A stretch of 64,000 nt of DNA from Mucilaginibacter sp. MD40. GTDB taxonomy: Bacteria > Bacteroidota > Bacteroidia > Sphingobacteriales > Sphingobacteriaceae. The notes beneath the pieces are model-generated. The model was given only the letters and a program-made list of their open reading frames with translations. It was not told where the DNA came from and did no database searches. Each line of letters opens with the position of its first letter. Within the stretch, counting starts at the first letter, position 1. Positions 1 through 9,450 of the stretch are shown here, piece after piece. Position numbers and translations under genes: made by a program. Location: the NCBI RefSeq assembly GCF_002288635.1, contig NZ_NRSW01000001.1, positions 243,086 through 307,085 of the forward strand, written 5' to 3'.

Positions 1-34
1 GTTAATTTAATTTTTATGAATAGGAGTGTCAAAT

Positions 35-3000
35 ATGAATAGACTACTATTACTCACTTTTTTACTTTTTAACGCGGCCATTGTTGCAGCACAAAACAGA
101 ACGGTTACCGGTACGGTAACTGCAGCTGCCGACAAAGGCATATTGCCCGGCGTAAGCGTACGCGTGAAAGAAGCGCAGGCGGGCACCGTTACCGATGCTA
201 ATGGTAAATACACCATTAGTGTGCCTGCAAATGGCGCCACACTGGTTTTCTCATTTGTTGGCTTTGCCTCACAGGAGGTACCTATTAACGGCCGCAGCAC
301 AATTAACGTAGCCCTTGGCGAAAGCAGCCAGCAACTGGGCGAAGTTATCGTAACGGCATTGGGTATTTCGCGCCAGGAGAAATCATTGGGTTATGCAGCC
401 CAGCAGATCAAAGGCGAAAACCTGACCATGACCCGCCAGCCCGATTTTAATACCGCTCTTGCCGGTAAAGTGGCCGGTGTGCAATTGTTGGGTGGTTCGG
501 GTGCTAAATTTGGTGCCTCAACCATACGTATCCGTGGTATTAACTCATTACAGGGTGGTAATCCTATCTACGTAGTTAACGGCGTTGTTACTGATCCTAA
601 CGCTATTAATAATGATGACGTGGAATCACTTACCGTGTTGAAGGGCCCTGCCGCGACTGCACTGTATGGCCAGCGCGCTTCTGAAGGCGCCGTGGTAATT
701 ACCCTTAAGAAAGGATCAAAAAAAGGCATTGGCGTTACCGTAAACCAAACCACCACGCTTGAGCGTGTTTACACCCTGCCTAAATACCAAAACGAATACG
801 GTGGCGGTACCAGCCAGGATTGGAATGTTTACAACTACCAGGCCGGCGACCCCGAATACCTGAAAGGTTTCAACGGCATTAAGTATTACGATTATTCTGT
901 TGATGAGAGCTGGGGCCCTAAAATGGATGGCACCCTGTATGCTCCGTGGTATTTCTGGGATCCGTCAAACCCGGGCTTTGGTAAACTAAAACCTTTTGTT
1001 GCGCAGCCTAACAACATCCGCGATTTTTACCAAACCGGTGTTACAACCAACAACAACGTATCTTTCTCAAAAGGGGGCGATGATTACAATACCCGTATCT
1101 CATACACCAACTTAAACCGTACCGGTGTAAGCCCTAACACCAAGCAAAGGCGTAACAACCTTAGCTTTAATGGCGATGTTAAACTAACCTCTAAATTAAC
1201 GGTTAGCGCCAACATCAACGTTTTCCAGGAAAATTTAAAGAATGTACCTGCAGAAGGCTACGGTACGCAAACATCAGGCTCATTTAACCAGTGGTTCCAC
1301 CGCGATATTGAGATGAACCAATTGAAAAACTATCGCAGGCCTGATGGTACTTATACTACCTGGAACATTACCGCCCCTACGGACCTTACCCCAAAATTCT
1401 GGGATAACCCGTATACCGAGGCTTACGTAAATACTGCTGAGGCCAACAACAACAGGCTTTACGGTAACGTAACCGCGTCATACAACATCCGTAAGGATCT
1501 TAAATTCTCGATCATCGCGCGTGGTGATTATTTAAACCGCGATGCCAACAGTCGTGTAGGTTCATACACCATTAACCCTGATGCCTACAATGAAGACAGC
1601 TACCAGTACAAAGAGTACAATTATGTGGCATCTTTAGAGTACGATCACATGTTTGGTAAAGACCTTTCTTTCCGTGCGGGCGCCTTTGCCGAATCAAGGG
1701 AAGACGTTACTAAATATCTATCATCAGGAACCAATGGTGGTTTATCAGTACCTGAGTTATATACCGTAGGAAACTCGTTAGACCGCCCAAGCACCACTTC
1801 TATCCACTCTACTAAAGTGGTGAACAGCGCTTACGGTTACACCTCATTTGGTTATAAACAGTTCCTGTACCTCGACCTGAACATCCGCAACGACGTATCT
1901 TCGGCCCTGCCAACTAACCATAATTCTTACTGGTATGGTGGCGCGTCTGGTTCATTCGTGTTTACAGAGTCTGGGCTTATCCCTAAAAACGATGTGCTTA
2001 CATTTGGTAAGTTAAGGGCTTCTGTAGCTAAAGTAGGTTCCGACCTTCCGCCTTATCAGATTTTTCAAACGTATACCTTAAGCACAACGCCTTACGGCAG
2101 CAGCCCGGTACAATTTGTACCTAACACTTTGCCTAACGCCAATCTTAAGCCAACTTTGTCAACGTCTTATGAGTTAGGTACCGAGTTGCACTTCCTGAAA
2201 GGCGACCGCATCCGTTTTGATTTTAACTATTACCACCGTAACACTAAAGACCAGATCCTTAACCTGCCGGTTAACGGTAATACCGGCTACAGTGCGGTTG
2301 CTATCAACGCGGGTTCAATTATCAACCGCGGTATAGAGATCTCATTAGGTGGCACACCAGTTAAAACCAGTGATATTACTTATGACCTTAACTTCAACAT
2401 AGCGTTTAACCGTAACAAGGTAGCAGCGCTGTATCCGGGCTTTAACACCTTGCGTACCTCTCCTGAAGGCGGTGGTGGTTCAACCATTTCCGGCTACCAG
2501 GCTGCAGGCTCAACAGGCTTTGGTTTCGTAGGTTCACCAAGCTTTTCTGTTAACAGCGTGGTAGGCCAGCCTTATGGCCAGCTTATCGGCTCAGGCTTTT
2601 TAAGAGATGCCTCAGGTAATGTTATTGTTGATGCAGACGGTTATCCTGAACGTAACGATAACGTAAACCTGGGTAACATCCTGCCTAAATTTACCGGTGG
2701 TTTCACCAATAACTTTAACTACAAAGGTATCAACTTCGGTTTCTCAATTGATTACCAGTATGGTGGTAAATTTGTATCGGTAACACAACAAAACCTTGCC
2801 GGTTCGGGTCTTGCCCTGTCAACTGTTGGTAACAACGAGAATGGTGTACCCCGCAGAAACGATCCATCGGTAGGTGGCGGTAGTCTGGTAAAAGGTGTAC
2901 ATGAAGATGGTACGCCAAATACCACTTACGTTGATACACGTACCTTAAATGAGCAATACTATAGCCAGATATGGGAACAGTATACTTATGATGCTACCTA

Positions 3001-3229
3001 TATTAAATTAAGGGAAGTAAGCATTGGCTACAATTTACCTAAGAGCTGGTTTGGCCGTATCCCGTTACAGTCGGCCCGTTTCTCTATCGTGGCGCAAAAC
3101 CCATGGTTAATTTACACCAAAGCAAGAGTTAAAGGTATTGACCCATCACAACTGCAAACCTCTTTCTATGAAGGCGGCCAGTTGCCTGCAACACGTACCA
3201 TTGGTTTCAACCTTAATTTGAACTTTTAA
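35..3229 (+). CDS. SusC/RagA-family TonB-dependent outer-membrane transporter
   Basis: This is an outer-membrane beta-barrel that imports an oligomeric nutrient together with a SusD lipoprotein, powered by TonB. The sequence shows a signal peptide (about residues 1-20, ending AAQ), a carboxypeptidase-regulatory-like domain (about 22-100, with GTVTDANGKYTISVP), a plug domain containing RIRGINSLQGGNPIYVVNG, and a long barrel ending in Phe, as is usual for the family. About 1064 residues is a typical SusC length. I chose the ATG at 35 because AGGAG at 22-26 lies 8 nt before it; a GTG at 26 in the same frame overlaps that AGGAG. The susD-like gene follows after 13 nt. The substrate cannot be read, since no glycanase or regulator of the locus is visible. 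Confidence 0.95.
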   Translation: MNRLLLLTFLLFNAAIVAAQNRTVTGTVTAAADKGILPGVSVRVKEAQAGTVTDANGKYTISVPANGATLVFSFVGFASQEVPINGRSTINVALGESSQQLGEVIVTALGISRQEKSLGYAAQQIKGENLTMTRQPDFNTALAGKVAGVQLLGGSGAKFGASTIRIRGINSLQGGNPIYVVNGVVTDPNAINNDDVESLTVLKGPAATALYGQRASEGAVVITLKKGSKKGIGVTVNQTTTLERVYTLPKYQNEYGGGTSQDWNVYNYQAGDPEYLKGFNGIKYYDYSVDESWGPKMDGTLYAPWYFWDPSNPGFGKLKPFVAQPNNIRDFYQTGVTTNNNVSFSKGGDDYNTRISYTNLNRTGVSPNTKQRRNNLSFNGDVKLTSKLTVSANINVFQENLKNVPAEGYGTQTSGSFNQWFHRDIEMNQLKNYRRPDGTYTTWNITAPTDLTPKFWDNPYTEAYVNTAEANNNRLYGNVTASYNIRKDLKFSIIARGDYLNRDANSRVGSYTINPDAYNEDSYQYKEYNYVASLEYDHMFGKDLSFRAGAFAESREDVTKYLSSGTNGGLSVPELYTVGNSLDRPSTTSIHSTKVVNSAYGYTSFGYKQFLYLDLNIRNDVSSALPTNHNSYWYGGASGSFVFTESGLIPKNDVLTFGKLRASVAKVGSDLPPYQIFQTYTLSTTPYGSSPVQFVPNTLPNANLKPTLSTSYELGTELHFLKGDRIRFDFNYYHRNTKDQILNLPVNGNTGYSAVAINAGSIINRGIEISLGGTPVKTSDITYDLNFNIAFNRNKVAALYPGFNTLRTSPEGGGGSTISGYQAAGSTGFGFVGSPSFSVNSVVGQPYGQLIGSGFLRDASGNVIVDADGYPERNDNVNLGNILPKFTGGFTNNFNYKGINFGFSIDYQYGGKFVSVTQQNLAGSGLALSTVGNNENGVPRRNDPSVGGGSLVKGVHEDGTPNTTYVDTRTLNEQYYSQIWEQYTYDATYIKLREVSIGYNLPKSWFGRIPLQSARFSIVAQNPWLIYTKARVKGIDPSQLQTSFYEGGQLPATRTIGFNLNLNF

Positions 3230-3242
3230 GAATTAGAGATTT

Positions 3243-4751
3243 ATGAAGAAGTTTTTAAATAAAGTTTTAGTTGTTTTTATTGCCGGTGTAGCGTTTACAT
3301 CGTGCAAAAAAATAACTGACGATATCAACATCAGCCCCAACCAGCCTGCCAACCTCTCTACCGGCTACGCGCTTACCAGCGCAATCCAGTACATAGGCGG
3401 TACAGGCGGCGGCGGTGCCACAACCAACATTAACAGTTATGCCGGAGAGCTGTATTCACAGTATCTGTCTGAAACGCTTTACACAAACGAATCGAGGTTT
3501 GTACTGGCACAGTATGATTACCAGGGATACTATACCGGCCCGCTTACCGACTTAAAACAGATCATTGATTTTAACACCAATGAAAAAACCAAAAGTTTGG
3601 GTACTACGCTTAAGTATGGTTCAAACGCAAACCAAATCGCTTCTGCACGTATCCTTAAGGCATTCATATTCCTGACCATGACGGATCGTTGGGGCGATAT
3701 ACCTTACTCGCAAGCCTTACAGGGAAGCGCTAACTTAACGCCCAAATTTGACGCGCAAAAAGATATCTACACGGATCTTTTTAAAGAACTGACCGAAGCA
3801 CAGGCGCAGTTTGATAATGGCGCGCCACTGGCAGGCGATATCCTTTTTGGCGGCGACAATATTAAATGGAAACACTGGGCAAACTCGTTACGCGCCGTTA
3901 TGGCCTTACGTTTAAGCAAGGTTGACCCTACGACAGGCGCCGCTGAGTTTAAAAAAGCGATTGCCGATGGCGTAATGACTTCTAATGACGATAACGCTAC
4001 GTACAATTACCTGGCAGAGCAAAATAACGAGAACCCTTATTTCGGTAACTATCGTAACCGTTATGACTACGCCGTTAGCGACCAGGTGGTAGACCGTTTA
4101 AAGGCCAACAATGACCCACGCCTGCCTGTTTACGCGCAGCCAACATCAACAGGCGGTTACGCGGGTTTACCTTATGGCACATTTGCCGACGCGTTAAAAG
4201 CTTACAGAATAGGTAACAGGAACGTATCTCAGGGCATTTTCAGACCGGGAAACATTTCACAAATTGGTATTGCTTACTCTAATCAGAGCAGTCCAACTAC
4301 CTGGACAAGCTATGCGCAAACCCTGTTTGTAGAAGCCGAAGCCGCGCACCTTGGCTGGATTCCCGGAGGCGATGGCGCCGCTGCTACCTATTATACACAA
4401 GGTATAACTGCGTCGTTAGAGCAAAACAATGTGGATGGTGGTTCCATTGCTGCTTATTTAACTCAGCCTGGTGTAGTGTTTAACGCGGCTAACGCTGTTG
4501 AACAGATCATTACACAAAAATGGATCGCCAATTACCTGGGTAACGGCTGGGAGTCATGGTCGGAATACCGCCGTACCGGCTTCCCAAGGCTGCTTGACCC
4601 TGTGCCAAGCGCAGCCAATGCCGATAAGCATATCCCACGCAGGCAGCAGTACCCGCAATCGGAAAACGACCTTAACAAGCAAAACTACAACGAAGTTATT
4701 GCAAGGCAAGGCCCGGATGCGTTATCAACCCATGTGTGGTGGGATAAATAA
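3243..4751 (+). CDS. SusD/RagB-like nutrient-binding lipoprotein
   Basis: This is the cell-surface lipoprotein partner of the preceding SusC protein and forms the lid that captures substrate over the barrel. The signal peptide ends in a lipobox (AFTSC, Cys at residue 21). The 502-residue length, the early ISPNQPANLSTGYALTSA segment and the C-terminal WESWSEYRRTGFPRL segment are typical of the SusD-like families found in amino-acid or peptide as well as glycan loci. Spacing and order with SusC indicate co-transcription, and a strong hairpin terminator follows at 4773-4807. Family is certain, substrate unknown. Confidence 0.93.
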   Translation: MKKFLNKVLVVFIAGVAFTSCKKITDDINISPNQPANLSTGYALTSAIQYIGGTGGGGATTNINSYAGELYSQYLSETLYTNESRFVLAQYDYQGYYTGPLTDLKQIIDFNTNEKTKSLGTTLKYGSNANQIASARILKAFIFLTMTDRWGDIPYSQALQGSANLTPKFDAQKDIYTDLFKELTEAQAQFDNGAPLAGDILFGGDNIKWKHWANSLRAVMALRLSKVDPTTGAAEFKKAIADGVMTSNDDNATYNYLAEQNNENPYFGNYRNRYDYAVSDQVVDRLKANNDPRLPVYAQPTSTGGYAGLPYGTFADALKAYRIGNRNVSQGIFRPGNISQIGIAYSNQSSPTTWTSYAQTLFVEAEAAHLGWIPGGDGAAATYYTQGITASLEQNNVDGGSIAAYLTQPGVVFNAANAVEQIITQKWIANYLGNGWESWSEYRRTGFPRLLDPVPSAANADKHIPRRQQYPQSENDLNKQNYNEVIARQGPDALSTHVWWDK

Positions 4752-4772
4752 TCCAATTATTAACCTGAATAT

Positions 4773-4807
4773 AAAGGGTGGCAAGCTTTCGCTTTGCCAC
4801 CCTTTTT
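4773..4807 (+). terminator. Terminator of the SusC/SusD operon
   Basis: The 12-bp arms AAAGGGTGGCAA and TTGCCACCCTTT are followed by further T residues, 21 nt after the susD-like stop codon. This is a classic intrinsic terminator. Confidence 0.85.
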
Positions 4808-4849
4808 GTTGTATAAAAGCGTGGTTCCGCACATCCTCGAATCCATGAA

Positions 4850-4878
4850 TTTGCACATCCTTAAAATCCGTATCTTTG
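4850..4878 (+). promoter_or_regulatory. Bacteroidota-type promoter of the radical SAM gene
   Basis: TTTG at 4850-4853, a 17-bp spacer and TATCTTTG at 4871-4878 match the TTTG / TAnnTTTG consensus of the Bacteroidota primary sigma factor. Only 7 nt separate the box from the ATG at 4886, so the mRNA leader would be absent or a few bases long. Confidence 0.7.
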
Positions 4879-4885
4879 CCCTATC

Positions 4886-5836
4886 ATGATGTTAACCAAC
4901 CAGGCAGGTGTAAAGTGGGAGAAGGGCTACAATAATTACGGCCCCTGGCTTCGCGAGAAGTATAAGGGCGCGCGTGTATTTAAGGTGATTGTAGATGGTG
5001 GTTTTACCTGCCCCAATCGTGATGGCAGCAAAGGTTATGGCGGTTGCACTTACTGCAACGTGGATTCGTTTACGCCCTCTGTAAGCCGTAACGCGCCAAC
5101 CGTTCGCGAGCAGGTAATGGAAGGCATGGAACGCGCCCGTAAAGGCAATAAGGCCGATAAATTTATTATCTATTTTCAGCCTAACACCAATACCTACGCC
5201 CCGGCGCATTACCTTAAAATGTTGTATGATGAGGCGCTGAGCTACGGCACCGAAGATATTGTGGGCCTAAGTGTGGGCACCAGGCCCGACTGTATCGACT
5301 TTGAAAAAGTAGCGTTACTGGAAAGCTACACCGACCGCTTTGATGTTGACCTGGAAATGGGTATGGAAAGCATCTACAACGATACCCTTGCCCAAATTAA
5401 CCGTGGCTGCAGTCATGATGAATTACTGAAAGCTCTTAAACTGGTAGAGAACAGCCCGCTGGATATTTGCGTGCATACCATTTTTGGCCTGCCCGGCGAA
5501 ACGCGCGATATGATGCTGGCTTATGCCGAAGAGATCAATCGCCACCAGCAGATCAAGTTTGTAAAATTCCATCACCTGCATATTGTTGAGGGCAGTGTAA
5601 TGGGGGTAAAATACAAGCGCGAACCATTTAAACTGTTCGGACTGGATGAGTACGCCGATTTCCTGTGCGATCTGCTGCCCCGTGTAAGGCCTGATATTGT
5701 GATACAGCGACTTTTTGGCCTAAGCGATCGCGAACTGCTCATAGCGCCCAACTGGGGGCTCAAAAAAAGTGAAATACAGTACCGCATAGATCAGCGCATA
5801 CTTGAACGTGGCGTGGTACAGGGGAGTGCTTTGTAA
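4886..5836 (+). CDS. TIGR01212-type radical SAM protein (YhcC-like)
   Basis: This is a 316-residue radical SAM protein of the YhcC/TIGR01212 type. Its cluster-binding cysteines are Cys42, Cys54 and Cys57 (C-X11-C-X2-C), the widened spacing typical of this family. Further motifs are GLSVGTRPDC, DLEMGMESIYND and CVHTIFGLPGET, which fit the Elp3-like core. The substrate is not established for the family as far as I know. An in-frame second ATG at 4889 is an equally possible start. The gene stands alone between the SusCD terminator and a 197-bp gap. Confidence 0.88.
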   Translation: MMLTNQAGVKWEKGYNNYGPWLREKYKGARVFKVIVDGGFTCPNRDGSKGYGGCTYCNVDSFTPSVSRNAPTVREQVMEGMERARKGNKADKFIIYFQPNTNTYAPAHYLKMLYDEALSYGTEDIVGLSVGTRPDCIDFEKVALLESYTDRFDVDLEMGMESIYNDTLAQINRGCSHDELLKALKLVENSPLDICVHTIFGLPGETRDMMLAYAEEINRHQQIKFVKFHHLHIVEGSVMGVKYKREPFKLFGLDEYADFLCDLLPRVRPDIVIQRLFGLSDRELLIAPNWGLKKSEIQYRIDQRILERGVVQGSAL

Positions 5837-6033
5837 ATATGCAGATGTACAAATTTCAATTGTGCAGATACTTTTGAAACTCGTATTCCCTATTTCTCTA
5901 AGCCTGCTTTAAACAATTAGCGCTCAAAATCCTTAATTCATCGGTTGACGTAAGTCTGAAAATTACGGTTGGTATTTGGTTTGTATAACTTATACGAACA
6001 TTTTACCGTAAAAATTAATTTCAAGATTCTGTT

Positions 6034-7275
6034 TTGGCGCAAAAACCTTTACAAAACTATATTCCGGCACTAACCGGGGTGCGCGCGCTGGCGGCATACC
6101 TCGTATTTATTTCGCATTTTGCCTGGGTTTTTGATGAAAAATTTCCCCGTGGTGTGCAACGTTTTCTTAACGAGTTTCACATCGGCGTTACTATTTTCTT
6201 TGTTCTTTCGGGTTTTTTGATCGCTTTCAGATATTTTGATAATTTTAAACTTACCGGCGACTGGTTTAAGCAATATTTAAAAAACAGGGTAGCGCGCATA
6301 TACCCTATGTATTTCCTGCTTACGGCAGGCGCGTTTATTTATTACTACTTCACCCGCGACCCTAAGATCATTAACGGCTTCGGCAGCCCGGTTGGCTTGT
6401 TCTTCATGAACATCACTTTTATACGCGGCTTTTTTGATCAGTTAAAGTTTACCGGTATAGCGCAGGGCTGGAGCCTTACCGTTGAAGAATGCTTTTATTT
6501 CTCGGCTCCATTTATCTTTTACTTCGCTAAAAAGTACCATAGATTTTGGCTGCAATGGGCGGTGGTTACACTGTTTGGCGTTGGGCTGGTTATGATATTC
6601 AGAAACGTTAACTGGTATGGGTTCTTTGGTAATTTTACCTTCATGTTCCTGTATACTTTCCTGGGGCGTTGCTTTGAATTTTTTGTAGGTATACAGCTGG
6701 CGCTGATCGTTAAACGGAAACAGGCACAAATAACCGGGCAGGCAAAAACCTGGTTCACTTACAGCGGCTTCGCGCTTATATTTGTTTTTGTAGGAGTAAT
6801 GTCGATATTGCCTATACCAAAGGGCGAGGTTGCCGGCCTGCACCACCCTATCGGCATCATCACCAATAACTATTTACTGTCTACCTCCATCGCTATCTTT
6901 TTTTACGGATTGCTCACCGAGAGTACCTTACTTAAGAAAATATTAAGCCTCAAATTTGTGGAGCTGCTGGGCAAAAGTTCGTATATCTTTTACCTCATAC
7001 ACCTGGGCTGGATGTATGACCTTTTACACCATTACCTCAATAAATGGAATGACGACATTTTTGAACTTTATGATAAATGGGGCAAGGATTGGATATCGCC
7101 TTTCCAATATGATAATTTAAACGTGCTTTACGCCTTTATTATACTCAACGGGGTAGCAATACTACTGTTCAGGCTGGTTGAAGAACCATTGAATCATTAT
7201 ATTCGGCAGTCGGATTTTTTGATCAAGAACAAGCCACGCAACCCTGATAATGATTCAGCAGCAATTAAAGCGTAA
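6034..7275 (+). CDS. Membrane acyltransferase, OafA/YrhL type (acyltransferase family 3)
   Basis: This is a multi-pass membrane protein that probably transfers an acyl (often acetyl) group to an extracytoplasmic glycan or lipid. The sequence begins with the family signature PALTGVRALAAYLVFISHF, including the membrane-embedded His, and has about ten hydrophobic segments, FFVLSGFLI, the R-(V/I)-YP motif (NRVARIYPMYF) and SLTVEECFYF. The start is TTG at 6034; an in-frame stop lies 18 nt upstream and no ATG or GTG lies between. It is first in a run of four genes spaced by 14, 8 and 5 nt, and the next gene encodes a putative acetyl esterase. The acceptor is unknown. Confidence 0.88.
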   Translation: MAQKPLQNYIPALTGVRALAAYLVFISHFAWVFDEKFPRGVQRFLNEFHIGVTIFFVLSGFLIAFRYFDNFKLTGDWFKQYLKNRVARIYPMYFLLTAGAFIYYYFTRDPKIINGFGSPVGLFFMNITFIRGFFDQLKFTGIAQGWSLTVEECFYFSAPFIFYFAKKYHRFWLQWAVVTLFGVGLVMIFRNVNWYGFFGNFTFMFLYTFLGRCFEFFVGIQLALIVKRKQAQITGQAKTWFTYSGFALIFVFVGVMSILPIPKGEVAGLHHPIGIITNNYLLSTSIAIFFYGLLTESTLLKKILSLKFVELLGKSSYIFYLIHLGWMYDLLHHYLNKWNDDIFELYDKWGKDWISPFQYDNLNVLYAFIILNGVAILLFRLVEEPLNHYIRQSDFLIKNKPRNPDNDSAAIKA

Positions 7276-7289
7276 GCCCTTACACAACT

Positions 7290-8591
7290 ATGGTGAACAG
7301 ATCAAACAAGATATTTTTTTTATCAATACTGCTGTTAAGCTTTACTAGTCTTGGCGCCCTTGCGCAGGATAATGACGAGCAGGGCATTTCAACCGTGCTA
7401 ACCGCCGGCAGCAAGAACGCTATTTTCGGCGACCATGCCAGCTATACCTTCGAGGTAAAAAACCCGACCAATACCCCTCAAACAGGTACGGTATCCTACC
7501 AGATCACGCAACACGGCAAGAGCATTAAAACAGCATCGCAAAAGGTAAACCTGGGTAAACAAAGTTCACAGAAATATAATTTTGACCTCCCCTCGCTCCC
7601 ATCGGGTTTTTACAAGGTAAACTTTATGGTGAACGTTACCGAGTATGATGATACCACCCGCAGGGTTTTTGGCATACGGCCCGATGAGATACGGTCTAAA
7701 TATTCCAAGCCTGCCGATTTTGATGCGTTCTGGAATAAAGCCAAGGCCGAACTGGCCGCCGTTAAACCTCAGTTTAAAATAACGCCCATGCCTAAAATGA
7801 ATACCGATAACCGTAAGGTATTCCTGATAGAGATGCGCTCGCTGGATAATTACCTCATTAAAGGGTGGATGACCGTGCCTATTAACCGCAGTGCCAACCA
7901 TAAGTTCTCGGTACTGCTGGGCTTACCCGGTTACCAGGTAAACCTGGCGCCCATTACCGGCCTTGATGAGGACCTGGCCATTATTACCCTTAACGTGCGC
8001 GGGCAGGGTAACAGCCGCGGGCCTATTGATACCCGCCGCGATGAATTTATTTTTTATCGTATCGAAGACCGTGATAAATATGTTATGCGCGGCGTTATTA
8101 TGGATTGTATACGCGCCATAGATTTTATTTACGCGCAGCCCAACCTCAAGCACGATAACATATTAGTATCGGGTGGTAGTATGGGTGGCTTCCTGGCTAT
8201 GGCCACAGCCGGGCTGGATAAACGGGTAAATTTATGTTCGGCGCAAAACCCCATTCTTTGTGATGTAAATAACCTCGATGGCGAAGTTACCTGGCCTATA
8301 AACGATATTAAGAAATACATACGCACACAGCCCGGCCTTACTTTTGAGAAAGTGCTGAGCAACCTTAATTATTACGACGCTAAAAACTTCGCGGAAACCA
8401 TTACCTGTCCCATGATCATGGGGATAGGCTTGCTTGACCCCTACGCGCCGCCCTACAACGAGTACGCCGCGTATAACGCCAAACCGGGAAATAAACGCAT
8501 AATGGTATTTAAGGACCTGGGGCACGAGATATCACAAGCATATAAAGACCTGGAAGGCCGCTGGATGCGCGATCACTTTGCCTTATTTTAA
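7290..8591 (+). CDS. Exported acetyl xylan esterase / cephalosporin C deacetylase-like hydrolase
   Basis: This is a 433-residue alpha/beta hydrolase with a signal peptide ending near ALAQ (residue 26). An immunoglobulin-like beta region (about 30-135, YTFEVKNPTNTPQTG) is followed by an AXE1-type catalytic domain. The nucleophile motif is VSGGSMGG (about residue 290), with acid GLLDPYAPP and base LGHEIS near the C terminus. DIIRxxDF-like features (MDCIRAIDFIYAQP) and the N-terminal RSKYSKPADFDAFW segment fit the acetyl-esterase family. Probably it removes O-acetyl groups from a polysaccharide in the periplasm or at the surface. It lies 14 nt after an acyltransferase gene, suggesting opposing modification activities. 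The actual substrate is unproven. Confidence 0.85.
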   Translation: MVNRSNKIFFLSILLLSFTSLGALAQDNDEQGISTVLTAGSKNAIFGDHASYTFEVKNPTNTPQTGTVSYQITQHGKSIKTASQKVNLGKQSSQKYNFDLPSLPSGFYKVNFMVNVTEYDDTTRRVFGIRPDEIRSKYSKPADFDAFWNKAKAELAAVKPQFKITPMPKMNTDNRKVFLIEMRSLDNYLIKGWMTVPINRSANHKFSVLLGLPGYQVNLAPITGLDEDLAIITLNVRGQGNSRGPIDTRRDEFIFYRIEDRDKYVMRGVIMDCIRAIDFIYAQPNLKHDNILVSGGSMGGFLAMATAGLDKRVNLCSAQNPILCDVNNLDGEVTWPINDIKKYIRTQPGLTFEKVLSNLNYYDAKNFAETITCPMIMGIGLLDPYAPPYNEYAAYNAKPGNKRIMVFKDLGHEISQAYKDLEGRWMRDHFALF

Positions 8592-8599
8592 TAAAGCCT

Positions 8600-9445
8600 A
8601 TGAACAAACTTAAAACTAACTATAAAATCTTTATCATCGCGGCTGGCTTTATAGCCCTGGCATATGGCAACGCGCGGGCTGGGGGCTTCCCGGTACGCCC
8701 TAAAAGGCTTATCCTCTCGCCATCGTTCAGTTACTTTTATGCGAACAGCGGCTGGGACTCGCTCCGCAGAAAAACCCCTTTCGCCAATGAAGGGCAATTT
8801 GAATCCTTAGGCTTTTCGCTGTATGCCGAGTATGGCTTAAGCAGGCGCTTTACCCTGGTGGGGCTGTTGCCATATGTGCATAACACGTATGAGGATACTA
8901 AAAGCAAAACTGTAAGTTCGGGCCTTACTGATCTGGAATTGGGCTTACGCTATTACCTGGCCAACATTAATTATATTTATTACTTCACCATACAGGGTAC
9001 CTACATCACCCCATTATACCAGGACCTTAGATTGGGCTACCGCGAGCAGGGCGCCGAAATAAAGCTGGCCTTTGCCGGCAGCGGCAAAGTGTTGGGTAAA
9101 AACTATTATTTTACGCTTGAAAATGGTGTCCGCCAATACTTTGGCCCCGACGGGCCAACGCAGGACCGTTACACCGGCACCTTTGGCCTCACGCTTGACA
9201 GGCGTTTCCATCACCAGGTATCGGTTTCGTTAGGCGGTTTTTACTCATCAAGTAGTTTTACCCGCTTTTCGCCTATACAGGCCATCAACAAAAATTTTGC
9301 TTTTAACCAGGCTTCGTTTACCTACGGCTACACTGCCAACAGGTATTTATCGGTTTTTTTAACCGGGGGCCATTTTATAAACGGGCGTAATACGGGCAAT
9401 GGTACCACCGCGTCGGTATCGGTATTGGTTAAGCCTTTTAGATAA
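8600..9445 (+). CDS. Predicted outer-membrane beta-barrel protein of unknown function
   Basis: A signal peptide (cleavage near ARAGG, about residue 28) is followed by roughly 250 residues of alternating amphipathic strands rich in Tyr, Phe and Gly (for example GLSRRFTLVGLLPYVHNTY and YGYTANRYLSVFLTGGHF), ending in a strand-like VSVLVKPFR. This resembles small transporter-like or MetA-pathway-like barrels annotated only as putative transporters. It sits 8 nt after the esterase gene and 5 nt before the TPR gene, so it is probably co-expressed and co-localised with them. No more specific function can be read. Confidence 0.7.
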   Translation: MNKLKTNYKIFIIAAGFIALAYGNARAGGFPVRPKRLILSPSFSYFYANSGWDSLRRKTPFANEGQFESLGFSLYAEYGLSRRFTLVGLLPYVHNTYEDTKSKTVSSGLTDLELGLRYYLANINYIYYFTIQGTYITPLYQDLRLGYREQGAEIKLAFAGSGKVLGKNYYFTLENGVRQYFGPDGPTQDRYTGTFGLTLDRRFHHQVSVSLGGFYSSSSFTRFSPIQAINKNFAFNQASFTYGYTANRYLSVFLTGGHFINGRNTGNGTTASVSVLVKPFR

Positions 9446-9450
9446 TATTT

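Noticed and set aside
26-34. GTG start at 26 for the SusC gene
   Set aside because: It lies within the AGGAG site, and the ATG at 35 has proper spacing and begins a normal signal peptide.
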